The translations under genes were made by a program, and so were the position numbers. From positions 38,609,186-38,673,185 of the forward strand of contig OZ034968.1 in assembly GCA_964030785.1 (NCBI GenBank): a DNA stretch of 64,000 nt, read 5' to 3'. The DNA comes from Siderastrea siderea. Taxonomy: Eukaryota; Cnidaria; Anthozoa; Scleractinia; Rhizangiidae. Under the pieces are notes generated by a model, which did no database searches, was not told where the DNA came from, and saw only the letters and a program-made list of their open reading frames with translations. Shown here in pieces: positions 1 through 11,700 of the stretch (the first letter of the stretch is position 1; every line of letters starts with the position of its first letter).

Positions 1-413
1 GCGTGTGCGTGTGCCGTTTCTCAACCAATCAGACAAAACCACGCTTAACTTAGCTTGTGTCCATTTTCCTGTTCTTGCAACTGGTTGTATGTTTTTTTTA
101 TGGCGTTTTTTTATATTGTCTGTACTTTATACTTTGTTGCGCTTGATTTGTTTGCAATCGTTGAGTTTAATTTGTCAATATTTCATTATTTTGGTCAGAT
201 TCAATACACTCTAATCAAGTTTTACTCTTCGAATGAAAACACAGGGACAATTCTTTTCTAATTATTCGTCTGTCATTTTATTTCGCAACTTATTTTCTGT
301 GTTGATTGTTTTGATGCGATCACGTGGTTCGGACGACTTCGTCGAAACAGATCTCCTGTCTCTAAACGAGCCACCGGTGACGTAACGAACTCGCGCTGTG
401 ACTAACGTCAATT

Positions 414-702
414 TCATTCATTCAGTCATTCATTCATCCATCCATCCATCCATCCATCCATCCATCCATCCATCCATCCATTCATTCATTCATTCATTCA
501 TTCATTCATTCATTCATTCATTCATTCATTCGTTCGTTCGTTCGTTCGTTCGTTCGTTCCTTCCTTCCTTCCTTCCTTCCTTCCTTCATTCATTCATCAT
601 TCATTCACTCATTCATTCACTCATTCATTCATTCGTTCGTTCGTTCGTTCGTTCGTTCGTTCGTTCGTTCCTTCATTCATTCATTCATTTATTCATTCAT
701 TT
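414..702. repeat. Tetranucleotide microsatellite (ATTC/ATCC/GTTC/CTTC)n
   Basis: About 290 bases of 4-bp repeats that drift through blocks of ATCC, ATTC, GTTC and CTTC. It can be read as an open frame of Ser/His/Ile/Phe repeats on plus, which is an artefact of the repeat and not a gene. Confidence 0.97.
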
Positions 703-760
703 GTAGTTAATTCAAACGAGTTGACTAGAGTGAAATGGGGTTAGAAGTAGAATGCAATAC

Positions 761-953
761 CTATCCTGGAGCTTATTTCAAACGGTATGATACCGTCTGG
801 CCAGAGTTGAGCTGGATTCCGGATGGCTCCTCTCGTGTGGGCTTCTTGGTCCCGGGAGTTATTGCCTGACTGCGTCGGTATTTTCCCCAGTATCTGTGCC
901 TGTTCGTCGGTTAGTGCCATGTCTCCCTCGTACAGTCGGGGCACGTCACTGCT
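761..953 (-). CDS. Astacin-family zinc metalloprotease, internal exon (propeptide to start of catalytic domain)
   Basis: One exon of an astacin-like endopeptidase (M12A), a family of secreted or membrane-bound zinc proteases. The exon reads 64 codons plus one base, flanked by an acceptor (TTCTCAG before AGC AGT GAC) and a donor (ATAG/GTATTG). The early YEGD matches the FxGD motif of astacin propeptides, whose Asp blocks the zinc. The later RGAIRNPAQLWPDGIIPFEI is the typical junction into the mature protease (a RxAI...LWPxGxIPYxI pattern). The HExxH catalytic exon is not in the window; it should lie beyond base 1 on this strand. The signal-peptide exon upstream was not found either. The only other content between the exon and the window edge is a microsatellite. 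Family call firm, subfamily unknown. Confidence 0.85.
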
Positions 954-3329
954 CTGAGAAGTAACTATATGCAAATTAAATAGTTTACGTGGATACGATA
1001 TTTTCAAAAAATTAACAGACTGTTTTTAGTTACCTTTTTCATACTTTTTCACTGTCAGGTGCAAAACCTTTCTTACTTACATGATTAATTATTACCCGTT
1101 AGGAAGAATCTTGTTTGTTTGTTTGTTTGCTTGTTTTGATGTAATGGTTTTTGCATCTAAGGCATGTTTTAAACACAGACAAAAATACCTTCAACCAACA
1201 CACTTACACCTGGCTATCCCAACAAACATTTGTCTAAGGCTGTGCGCATGCGTTAGGTTCAAGCCAAGCGGTGTATGTGTACTACAACTGGAAAGGGCAG
1301 ATTAGTTTTCATTCAAATGCCTCTGGGTGCGAGCGATTGCCCAAGTTATAATTCATGTTAGCTTGAAGAAAAGTCCTGTTTATGCGCAATAGTAATATAT
1401 TGAGTAGTTCAAAATGTGACCGACGGGTTAAAAGTCTATGTCCTTATTTTTAAAGATGTCAGTTGTAATGGTAATTTACAAGTTGTAGTATTTAAGGTTA
1501 TTCCTCCTGTGAGAGAATGAAATTGCCCAAAAAATCACGAACACATCCAGGGTGATTTTACATAAAAGAGATTTTTTTCGTGGTATGTATACAGTGCTAG
1601 CATTATATTACAGCCGCGGTGATTATCCACCTGCTTCTTGTACCGCGCGACCTGCTTTATGATTATTGACAAATCAACACGCGCTTACACAAACAAATTG
1701 TACAAATTGTAGGTCACTTTTATCTTGATTGACGATATAAATAGCAGCTTCAGTGTTAATTTTAAAGCCTGTCACTCGCACTGACAATTCAATCGTGAAA
1801 TGAGAAAGGTCTGTGGACAAAATCCGAAAGTGTGACCATTCATATCGAAGCTGTTATGTGGTACTTTCCTGCGTCACCTGTTTATTTCACACTATGAAAC
1901 TGAGCAAATGTTCTCAGTTCATGAAGTTTCGCGTAGTGAATGAAAGCAAAAAGGCTAGGTTAAACAGAAAAGGCGGTCATTTTTGGTTCCAGACAAGCTG
2001 AAATATTGTCATTTTCCGCCAAAGTGTTAGCCTAATGCCTGATCTTAGGCGATCATTGGAAATAATGTGGCTTGTACAAAGAAAGGTCAGACAAAGAAGG
2101 GAAACAAACCTTTGGGTCGAGCATGGGCAACGAAAATTCCCAGACATAAAAATAGGAAGCGTTCCACAATTCCATCCATGTCGTATGAACTGATTACAGT
2201 CAAGAGTTGATCTAATACAAAATTTATGCAAATACAAAATTCGAATTATTATTTCCTCCTCTGCACTTCACCACGCTAGAACCGTTTGACAAGTTCTCTC
2301 AGTTGGTGGGCAAGAGTAATCAAATTTTCACTGGGGCCAGGGTTTGAACTTGCTATTCGTTATCCAACCTTCATTTCGCAAAATCAAATCAGATTAAGTT
2401 TACCAGCTGTGTTAAGTTGAAAATCGCATGTAGTTTTATAAATTCAATTGTCATGTATCAACAAAGTAAGGTGCAGTCCGAGCTGACCTTACAACGGAAT
2501 GACCTGTTCACATGGAGTGACCACACGTGCAATTATTCACTAGACTATGAGCAGTAAAACATTCTCACCGCAAACAATTGCCCTGACACGGGAAGCTAAG
2601 TTATGGGAGGATACCCGCGACTGCCAGGGCAATTGGCGTGTAGAATGTAGGATACAGCAGTGATCGACCGCCACCAGGGGAGGTGGGAGGGGCGAAACCT
2701 TTATGGTGACTCAACCGAACTCCGTTAAACTGACCACGAGGTGACTGAAACTTCGATATTTAAAGCAGAAGGCCGCAAAGCATCACGCCAACAGTGCGCA
2801 ATAACAGAATGCTGGAATTTGAAAATCTTAAGCCTTCCCGCGTGACGGGCTAATTATGTATGCAGTGAGAATAGTCTCTCTTTCAGCTCAGGGACAGTCA
2901 AGCAAAAAAAGCAAGCAAGCGATCACGAAAATCGCGGCTTCCGCGTGGAAACGTGACGCGCGCCTGATTAGCCGCGGTGTACCACACGGCAGGCGATTTT
3001 CCGCGCGCTCTTCCGCGCGTTTGCTCGACTATCCCTGAGCAAAAAAGGGACTGCTCGTCGTAGTCTAACTTTTTACTTGTCCAAGATCAGTTTCCTAAAA
3101 AAGCCCAGGTATACGTTGCACGAATGAAATTGCAAAAAATCAATCCAGCGTATGTCCCAACCTGATACTATCTCACTATTCTACTTCTGTACCGTACTCC
3201 AGTACAGAAATATACTGGGAAGGATACGAGATACACAAATTAAAAGAAGTTGTTTCGAAGAAGAAGGAGAAGAAGAAGAAGAAGAAGAAGAAGAAGAAGA
3301 AGAAGAAGAAGAAGAAGAAGAAGAAGAAG

Positions 3330-3361
<32 letters not shown>

Positions 3362-4051
3362 GAAGAAGAAGAAGAAGAAGAACGAATCTTTTGATTGAAC
3401 GTTCGGCGCGTTAACCACTGTACATTAACGTATTTATCTAAAAGTGCTATAACATGTCCGGGTGATTTTGCTGTGTTTGGTCAAACCAGAGCAGTAAAAT
3501 TAAGGAGAGTGTTAGCGCAAATTACACGCTTCTTAAACATCAATTTTCTTCCATGTAATTTTTTATTTTTTTGTGTGTGTAATCTCATTTTTGTGTGTAG
3601 TTTTTTATTTGTAATTAGGTATGTTAATGTTTTCTGTCACCTTTTCGTTTATAAGTTTCGTTAGTTATTTGCATTGTCAGTAGTCTGTTATGTTTTGTGG
3701 AAGTATTTTAGTTCCTAGTTGTGATCGTCGTTTTCGGTTACTTTGTGTTAGCGATGTCACCGATAAGGTACGTTATTGTATTACTTTTAGTTTGTTTGTT
3801 CCTTAGTTTTCGTTTTTCGTTAGTTTTGTATGTAGTCATTTCCTAAGACTTTTTTTTTATTCTTATCTTCCTCCTAGAACCGTTTAGAACCGAGTTTAGA
3901 GCAGTCTAGAACGGGTAACTTATCTATGATAAGTGAAATAAAGTAGAGCGCTTAATGGTGATTTAGCGGCTACAGAGAGAATACATAATTTGGTAAATTG
4001 TGATCGTCCGGGTGAGTGTAGTCCTGAGAAGAACTGTTTGAGGTGACATTG
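954..4051. other. Gene-free stretch upstream of the astacin exon
   Basis: No supported coding exon on either strand. It must hold the 5' part of the astacin gene if that gene is intact, but I could not pick a signal-peptide exon. Apart from the GAA microsatellite near 3.3 kb I see only AT-rich sequence and short random frames. Confidence 0.5.
3257..3381. repeat. (GAA)n trinucleotide microsatellite
   Basis: About 40 near-perfect GAA units with a single GTA interruption near 3359. It produces a poly-Glu frame on plus and a poly-Phe frame on minus, both rejected as genes. Long GAA tracts can form triplex DNA; that is general knowledge, not shown here. Confidence 0.97.
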
Positions 4052-4115
4052 ACTGACGTTTCGACAACCTGAAAGGAAGTCATCATCAGAGTCAAGTGAA
4101 CTGTGAATCGTCAGT
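4052..4115 (-). ncRNA. Hammerhead-ribozyme-like motif (Penelope-type relic)
   Basis: Read on minus, the strand shows CTGATGA, then a wobble-tolerant 6-bp hairpin (GATGAC / GTTGTC), then GAAAC. These are the conserved core strings of a hammerhead ribozyme. A 7-bp outer helix, ACTGACG at 4109-4115 with CGTCAGT at 4052-4058, closes the GAAA side like stem III. The base expected to be U next to stem III reads A, and stem I is weak, so this copy is probably inactive. Hammerhead motifs are known from the termini of Penelope-like retroelements. Linking this one to such an element is inference. Confidence 0.45.
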
Positions 4116-4496
4116 ACTGAGATGTTTTAACTCTCCGGACAATTGACTATCAAAAGACGGATCGAAACGCACCAATCACGTTTAACAGTCTTCACAGCCA
4201 ATAACATCACGGCTTAACTGACAGGCGACCAATAACGTCACGTGATCGTCGACCAATCAGGACAACGACCAGAGATTTAAGAGAGAATAAAGTTAGATGC
4301 AATATTTTCCCAACATTTGAGAAGATTTTCTCAACTATCGCCTTGAGGTTTTATTATATCCAAACATACCGTCAAGAAGGTGTAGTGGGAGCTCCCATAA
4401 GTCTGTGAGATTTCTTTCGCGACTTCTAGAATGCACGTAAAGAAGGATAAGGGGGGGGGGGGGTATGAATAAATTTGAAAAAAAAGCATGTTTAAT

Positions 4497-4581
4497 TTTC
4501 GCGCGTTCCTTTTTACGCGAGAATTAATTTTTGGGATTTTTTCCAAAACACGAAAATCGCGAAATTAAGTACGTGTGTAAT
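4497..4581. repeat. CGCGAAAATTAAT-rich dispersed repeat
   Basis: Several variants of TTTTCGCG and CGCGAAATTAA lie within about 85 bases, in opposed orientations. The same words recur at 63.0-63.5 kb, so this looks like a dispersed palindrome-rich repeat. Function unknown. Confidence 0.4.
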
Positions 4582-5867
4582 ACTAAAATTTTCTTCTTCT
4601 TTTTTTTAACACTTTAACTCTTAGAAATAGTTTCAATATGCGAACAGAGTAATTTTTAACCAACCTGGGCCGTTACTTTTAGGTTTTCGTTAATGCAAAC
4701 GGTGCCTTTTTCAAGGTTTCTAAAGGTAGCTAATGTATCCCCGTTAAATATTGGCAATAAGATAAGATACGATTACAGCAGAACGGATGTAACAAGTTTA
4801 AAACATTATTTTTTTTTTGATTCAGCGAATACTTACTGTTAGTAATTATTTCTCAGTGGAAACACTCTTTTTATTGGTTGAAAAATAATCTTGCTAAAAC
4901 AATAACGGTCGTTGACGTCGGCCAGTGTTTTATATTTTTACGACCAAATTATCGTACTAGACTGTACTAAAGTTCCGTCTGTAACATTTTAGCTAATGTT
5001 TATGCGTTTTCACTGAAATCGCGGAACGGCTTAACTTGGCTCTTATCAATTCTTCAATTGGATGTAGAAACAATTAATTAAAAAAAAACCATCCTGTCAA
5101 GCCATTTCCTTCCAGAAACACAATATATAGTTTTACAATTTTGAGTTTACCTTCAATTGGATGCGATACCGGTTTTTTCTTCGAGAACTTAACACCAAGC
5201 TTAACAACGGCTATAAGGTCTTTAGACAGTATAATCAGTTTTGAGTCCATGCAACAGAAGGGTTTCTCTGACTTAGTATTTCAGTTTTTTGAACCCGGCC
5301 TCCACAAAAAGCTAACCGTGAAAAGCGCCTTTGGCATAATTTGAAATGTTTCTTCCGCTGAGTCGTACACCTGCGATTTCTATTTTTGTTTTAATTTACG
5401 ACTTTCTTTGCGTTAGAAAAGAAAGATATTGTTCGAGGAATGAGCAAAAACAATACAAATGTAAAATTGGTGGGAAGTATGCATTAATTTACTCAAATAT
5501 AAAATAGATAAACAGTCGTCAAACTCCGTCTCTCTTTAATTTATTTTCAACACTTTTTAAACGTTTTTAAAACACCTTACATTACATTTATCTTCAAGTT
5601 ATTTCACAGCTGAGCTTAAAATTCACCATCTTTCTTTCTTTATCACCACAACAGACGCTTTCGAATTGCTAATGCTAGAAACATACAGAACGCCCGACCG
5701 GCGGCGGTGTGCGGAAAGTCATGGGTTCGTCCCATCCTGAATATTAAATCTTTCTTACACTGATATGTTATATATATAATTAGTTCTAAAAGGCATCTCC
5801 CTTTCAAAAATATAAGTTTAGGCGAACTGTTAAGTTACCTGGAAAACATATTATTGCCCGCCCTTAG
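4582..5867. other. Gene-free stretch, 3' flank of the GPCR
   Basis: No coding exon recognised. On minus an AATAAA lies at 5539-5544, about 325 bases past the GPCR stop, and could serve as its polyadenylation signal. Confidence 0.4.
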
Positions 5868-6821
5868 TTACGACCGTTTCAAAATCCTTTTCAAGTTTTC
5901 TCGGTAACGCGAGCTCTGAAATCCATAGATAAACGGATTCAAACATGAGTGTACATACATAGTAAATCCGACAATTCGATATACTTTATATAGGACGTCG
6001 TAATTCTCTAAAATTGAATGATAGGGCTGAAAAGCAATGTATATCTCAAAAAATATGAAAGGTAGGTAGCACAGGTGGTAAGCCACCGTAACAGTCAGAG
6101 AAATTATGGCAAGTTTTCGTTTCTCCATGGAGGCTTGTTTCAGCGAGACAACAGTTTCCACGGAACAAATAGTGTTGTTGATATATATGCCATTGAGAAT
6201 TTCAAAATAGCAAAAGAATAAACAAACAGAAAGACATAACGAAACAACCACTGTTGACACAGAAACCCATTTCATGAGCCCTGCTTTTTCGAGGCTCCAG
6301 GGATCAAGACATCGTTCCAACTTGGCGTCATAATCACTGAAAAGAAATCCAGGCAGGGAACAAAAACCTGCAGCGATCCAAATACCGCCGACAACAGAGT
6401 AAGCACTATTGGTTGTGGGTACTAAGGCTTGCTTGAAAGGTTTGACAATCGCATAATAACGATCCAAGGCTAAAACCACCAAACTCAGGTAAGTGACGAC
6501 AACAGTCAGACAAGTTACAGCGTAACCCGTAAAAAATTTGCAGATGTAGTCGGCTGCCTCTCCAGAAGCGTGCTTGTCGGACAGGTTAACTGCCAAAGGT
6601 ATTAGACACCACAGCAGCGAGATGAGATCCGCCGTTGCAACGTTCGCTAGCAGGATGTTCGTAGTTGTGAACATTACTCTTGTTTTGCACACGATCGTGA
6701 TGACTAAGCTATTGCCTATCAGACCTGTTACTACGATCAACGAATACAGAACAACTAGGGCCACATTGAACGGTGACATCGAATTGTAAAGAACGCTCGT
6801 GTTGAAAGTCGTGTTCGCCAT
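5868..6821 (-). CDS. Class A (rhodopsin-family) G protein-coupled receptor, single exon, 317 aa
   Basis: A complete seven-helix receptor in one exon, starting at ATG 6821 with two N-glycosylation sequons at N3 and N7. TM1 (about 20-45) holds GNSLV; TM2 (about 56-79) has ANVATAD. TM3 starts at C94, the usual disulphide partner of C171 in loop 2, and ends with DRY at 120-122. TM4 is about 141-161, TM5 185-209 and TM6 236-260. TM6 has CYLP in place of the usual CWxP. TM7 ends in NPFIY (295-299), followed by a short basic helix 8. The very short tail has few phosphorylation sites. The layout is like the intronless peptide/amine-type receptors that are heavily expanded in cnidarians. The TM3 region lacks a clear amine-binding Asp, so a peptide or orphan ligand is more likely. 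Ligand not determinable from sequence. Confidence 0.9.
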   Translation of the reverse strand: MANTTFNTSVLYNSMSPFNVALVVLYSLIVVTGLIGNSLVITIVCKTRVMFTTTNILLANVATADLISLLWCLIPLAVNLSDKHASGEAADYICKFFTGYAVTCLTVVVTYLSLVVLALDRYYAIVKPFKQALVPTTNSAYSVVGGIWIAAGFCSLPGFLFSDYDAKLERCLDPWSLEKAGLMKWVSVSTVVVSLCLSVCLFFCYFEILNGIYINNTICSVETVVSLKQASMEKRKLAIISLTVTVAYHLCYLPFIFFEIYIAFQPYHSILENYDVLYKVYRIVGFTMYVHSCLNPFIYGFQSSRYRENLKRILKRS

Positions 6822-7926
6822 CTTCTGCGATCTTCAAGCGGTGATATTGTGTGCTGGTACCACGACAGGTCTTCTGAACAACTGATGCAATTAGCGGAGT
6901 CCACCTTGCCAGATAATTATGTTGCTCAGGAAGTTTGAAGCCCTTTTCTCACTGAAAGAAAAAGGTCACCGACGATTCACCAATCAGTTTACAAACAAAA
7001 ACTGAAATAATGTCGGACTCCAGATGAAGTAACAAGGAACTACCAAACAACACATGTTAATTATACCAGTTCAATATCTTTTCATAACTGATTGCTTTAA
7101 ATGCGTTTATTTTACTCCTGCCCATTTTGAGCCAAAAATTCGTCTCTTTTCATTTTTATTTTTCAAAATTTGCATAATTACGCAAACGGGGTTACAAACA
7201 AAAATTTAAGACCAGCTGTGTGCTCAGGGGGTGTTAGTGAGAGGGGATTCCGAACTTAATTTGCGGGTAGGTTTAGTACAGTTTAAAAAAATCAGAAGAT
7301 GGAACAAAGTTTTGGTTGCACTACATCGATTTCTAGTAACGAAAAAAATATCTTCAGTTTAGACCCGAAAAAATAAATTCTTACCACTCAAATAATTCAT
7401 CAACATTTTCATCATGAATGGCTTTCTTTTAAAGAAGAAGTCTGGCTAATTTTTCATGAAATAGGACGAAATTTAGAGGGAAATCTTAAAGGGATTTTTT
7501 TTCTACACACTATCATGTATCGCCACTACCCTAGCTAGAGCACTTTATGACGGTGAATGCATCTATTAATTACTATCCGATCACCATAAAATATGGCTAG
7601 CTCCCGACTAAGATTTGTTTTTGAACCGAAATATTAGGCTCAGTATATAAATTTTGTATTTAAATCTGCAAGCTAGTCTTTTTCTGCCGTTAGGATCACT
7701 TCGCTTCAGTACCAAACTGATCACCAAGGACATTACCACCCACTGGGAGCTCGAGAAAACATATCTCGTCCGCAACATATCTAAAATTTAGGGTGGATAA
7801 TCTGGTGCTTTTTCGGAAAATGACGCAGAATACGAGTTTTAAAATGCTGACATGGCAAATACCATTCATATTTCTAATCTGCCACGGATGGTTTACAAAG
7901 AATGCGCAAATCGCCGCCATTAACTC
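6822..7926. other. Gene-free stretch upstream of the GPCR
   Basis: Presumed 5' UTR/promoter side of the minus-strand receptor, followed by AT-rich sequence with no supported exon. I could not identify a TATA box with confidence. Confidence 0.4.
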
Positions 7927-7936
7927 GTGTCTACGT

Positions 7937-8166
7937 TTCTCTCCTCCGCAGAGGTCTCCTACAGTCGCGCTTTGACTGCACGCTTGGGAACTGAAACTCG
8001 CGGAGGCTGGGAAGAGGGAAATTGAAAATTAAAGCGCGCGGGGAACGCTTTTTCCCTCTTCCCATCGTTCCCCGTGCTCCCGTTTTCTCTCTCCAGCGCT
8101 CCCGCTCCCGTATTTTTCTTTTACTGGTGTTTTAATACTAACAGGAGCCTCTGCGGAGGAGAGAGG
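7937..8166. mobile_element. MITE with 10-bp target duplication
   Basis: A 230-bp element with inverted ends: TTCTCTCCTCCGCAGAGG on the left and its near-perfect complement (CCTCTGCGGAGGAGAGAGG) on the right. It is flanked on both sides by the identical 10 bases GTGTCTACGT (7927-7936 and 8167-8176). No coding capacity. A target duplication of 9-11 bp is typical of Mutator-like elements, so a Mutator-type MITE is the best guess. It lies about 570 bp upstream of the TRP-like start codon. Confidence 0.8.
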
Positions 8167-8741
8167 GTGTCTACGTGACTTCGGTCACGTCGACTGCAGC
8201 GCAGTGACTAGTCATGCCACTTGCTCTACAACCTCTCGCGTGACGTTGTGTGACGCCGAAGGCAAGATTACGGTCCAAGAGTCGGGAAGAAATTACCGAA
8301 ACAGCCGAAAAGATCGACTTTTTGCATTGTATTGTTTTCATTTACTTATCAACTGCAAAATACTACGATCATAAGTGTCTCAGAACCAAAATATTCAGAC
8401 CTCTATTTTAAAAATGGTTATGAGTTCATCTGGTTAATTTGCTTATTTGTCAATGTACTACAGTACATTTTTTTTTTCACTTCAGGCAGGGTCTCAAATT
8501 CCTGCTTTCTCTTGTTAGTGATCCTCCGTTTTATATCGTATGATACAAATCAGCTGAAAAATTACACGTTTCGTGTTTACATTGGCTTAGTTACCCATTC
8601 CTTATTTACATTTGATTGTTAGCCGATTGTTTTGATTCCCCAGGGAGACAACAGATTAGAGTAAATTACGGTTAACGACCGAGCGAGCAACACACAAAGA
8701 TGTTTGCCGGTTAACATGAAAACATTGAACTATAACTGACG

Positions 8742-11700
8742 ATGAAGAGAACAGCGAGAGAAGGTGTCAAGCGCGGAAAACGCCGCGCCGCCCATCAGAA
8801 AGTAGCTCCTGAAGGAATGACGAGCGACACAGAAAAGTCGGCCGGTCATAAGAAGTCCAAGCCGTCACGTTTAGCTTCGGACACTTTACATATAAAAGAA
8901 CACGATGTTATGGTGAAAAAGGTTGCGAATGGACGGCTGCCTCCGTTGGTTCCTCCTGTTAAAATATCAACACAAAAGAGCAATGAAATTGAGCTTCATG
9001 AACACTCGGATGAAGGTAAAAGAAAGCGGCGATTTGGCTCGGAGGAAGGCGTGTTGAAAAGTCTTTCCATCGCTAAAGACCGTGAAACGCCAGCGCTGCG
9101 AACACCGAGTCCAGCTACGAGACGAAGAAATGATAATATGACGAGTTATGAGAGAATGCTGCAAAGGGAGAAACGTAGAAGCAGAAAGAGAAGCACAGGA
9201 TCTTATGCCATGCTGCAGAGTGAGCCTGAAGAGGAAATGGACTCGGTTGCCGACGATAACACTTTGGTTGTTGACGGAGAAACAAATGCTTCTCGGTCGA
9301 ACGCTTCGCTTCGAAGTCGTTCCTCAGTGATGTCATCCAGACAAGACCCGAATCATGCCTTGTTGCAGTATTTCGCCAAATTGTCGAGCTCTGACGATGT
9401 GGACGATTCATTAGACTTAGAACACATTCAGTCGTTGTTACGTGAAGGGGCCTCCGTAAAAGCCAGTGATCGGTTCGGTCAAACGTTGCTTCATGAAGTT
9501 TCCAGAACTTGGGGAGTGGATGTAGCACAGTTCCTCGTTGAGCAAGGTAAGGGCAATCAGTCATTAGTTATCGTTTTGGTGACATTTTATTTACGACATA
9601 AAGAGGGTGGAAATGTAAGTTGAGTCCGAGGACCTTCGATCAGTCATGGCGTATAACGTACTATATAGTGGTACAACGTAATAGTGTATAACGTAATATG
9701 AATATAACGTAATATGACGTAATAATGTATAATGTAGTAATCAGGGATATGAGTTATACGTACGTGACACGTCATGCTTTTCGATAATTCTGTTGACCGC
9801 AATTATTATTTCAAATGTTAAGGATATTTACTGTCTTAACGGTAGTTTCATAGGAGACAAACAGCAATCACACTTCGCAGCGATCTCTCGAAACGTATAA
9901 TAAAACCAACAAATATTGTTCCCTGACAAGATAATTATACTATGAAGAGGTTATCATTGAAGATTTTGATCGATGGGTGGGGGGGGGGGGGGGGAGGTCT
10001 GTAAAAAGTTTTACATGAGCTAAAACTTATTCACCGTTCGGCAAAGCAAACAAACAACAACAAAACTTAAATGGTAAGGGTGATTTAACATGAGAACAAA
10101 AGAATCTATAAATAAGATACAATAACAAAACGTTTATTTGTATAAAAGTTATTTTTACAATTATTTAACTTTTAAAAACTTAAAAACCTTCTCTGGTTAA
10201 AAAGATTTAAAACGGTAAGCTTTCGGCTATCAGTCTGTAGCCTTTGATGAACACTAAAATAGAAAGCGAAAATTGCAAATATAAGCAATAACTGTGCGGA
10301 AAAAACTAACGAACAGTAAAAATATGCAGTCAAAAATGTGTGAAAGCTGAAAGTGAATTATAAAATGATAAATAGTCATAAAAGAATAGAATACAGTATT
10401 GCCAAGGCAATGGTTTTGAGTTATTGTCGGCATTGATGGTTTTCGCAGTATGCCAGGATTAATCCAAATTCTTAGGGACACGATAATTGCCCTTGTCAAT
10501 TACGCGTGTATTTAAGGTGGTTGTGTGACCAAGCGTGGTTAGCAATATTTGAGCCTTTTGCATAGTCTTTAAGATTTCTTTTGTGCTCTTTCTTTTAACT
10601 TTTATTTATATTATGAAACCGTCGTTTTTAGACAAGCGTGGCGAACGGTCACGAAAAAGCAAGTCCAAGTTGGACATAAAAAGTTACACGAATTTGTCAT
10701 CTAAACATTTATTCCGTGATTTGCACACTCTTGGTTGAAAACGACGGTACAGTAAATAATTCTTGGTTTTCATCATTATAATAAAACGAGTTTGCTTGCA
10801 TGAGCAACATTTAGAAACTAAGGAGTTATAAACAGTAGGTCAAAACAAACGATGACAACAATTTCTGGCTGTAAAGTACTCCTCAGAACAAAGTTGTGGA
10901 TATAAAAGTTTTCAGAAAATGACAAGACACAGCATGCGTCCGCCGGGCAACTTGCTAATGAAATCAATATTAAATTATGAATATATGAAACTCATATATT
11001 TGAACTGCGGAATGAAGAAATAAATGTGAAGAAGATCCTCGCAGATATTAACGCAACTTATGCAGTTGCGAAAAGAAAGCCTGAAAAAATCAGGCTTGCC
11101 GGGATTCGAACCCTGACCTCTGCGATACCGGTGCAGCGCTCTAACCAATTGAGCTATCAAGCCAACTGGGAGCTGGTCATTAAATTGGTTCGTAATATAC
11201 CCGGGAAAGATGAAGATGAAATTATGAATATATGAAATTCATATATTTGAACTGCGGAATGAAGAAATAAATGTGAAGAAGATCCTCGCAGTTATTCCTA
11301 GTTTATTATTCCTAGTTTCTCATCACACTTATAGAGATGACATGTTGACTTTACTCTGACACTTGAAAATTGATTAAAGTGACGCTATAATATCGGATAT
11401 ATTACATTTTGAGAGTTTGTTTCAACCTGCCGTGAACTTGATCAGATATTCAAACTGTGTTATTTGTAAAACGAAGCAACAGACAGTGACAAACAGTCAT
11501 GAAACTTACCTTGAAGATTAAATCTCACTAGTGTGCTGAGCGCATCAAAAGAGCAGCTCTGTGGTGACCATAGTTTATGTTTTAGAATTTTGATGATATC
11601 ACATAAAAACCAGCAATACACTCAAGGACATGCAGGAACCGAACGTTTTCAGTTTTCACCGACTAGAAACAAGTAAAGTAGATCCCCGATTGTCGCTAAG

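Noticed and set aside
398..706. Ser/His/Ile repeat frame
   Set aside because: Translation of the tetranucleotide microsatellite.
3152..3418. Poly-Glu and poly-Phe open frames
   Set aside because: Pure translation of the GAA microsatellite on both strands.
11093..11163. Functional tRNA-Thr
   Set aside because: C at position 33, stem mismatches and repeat context favour a SINE head.
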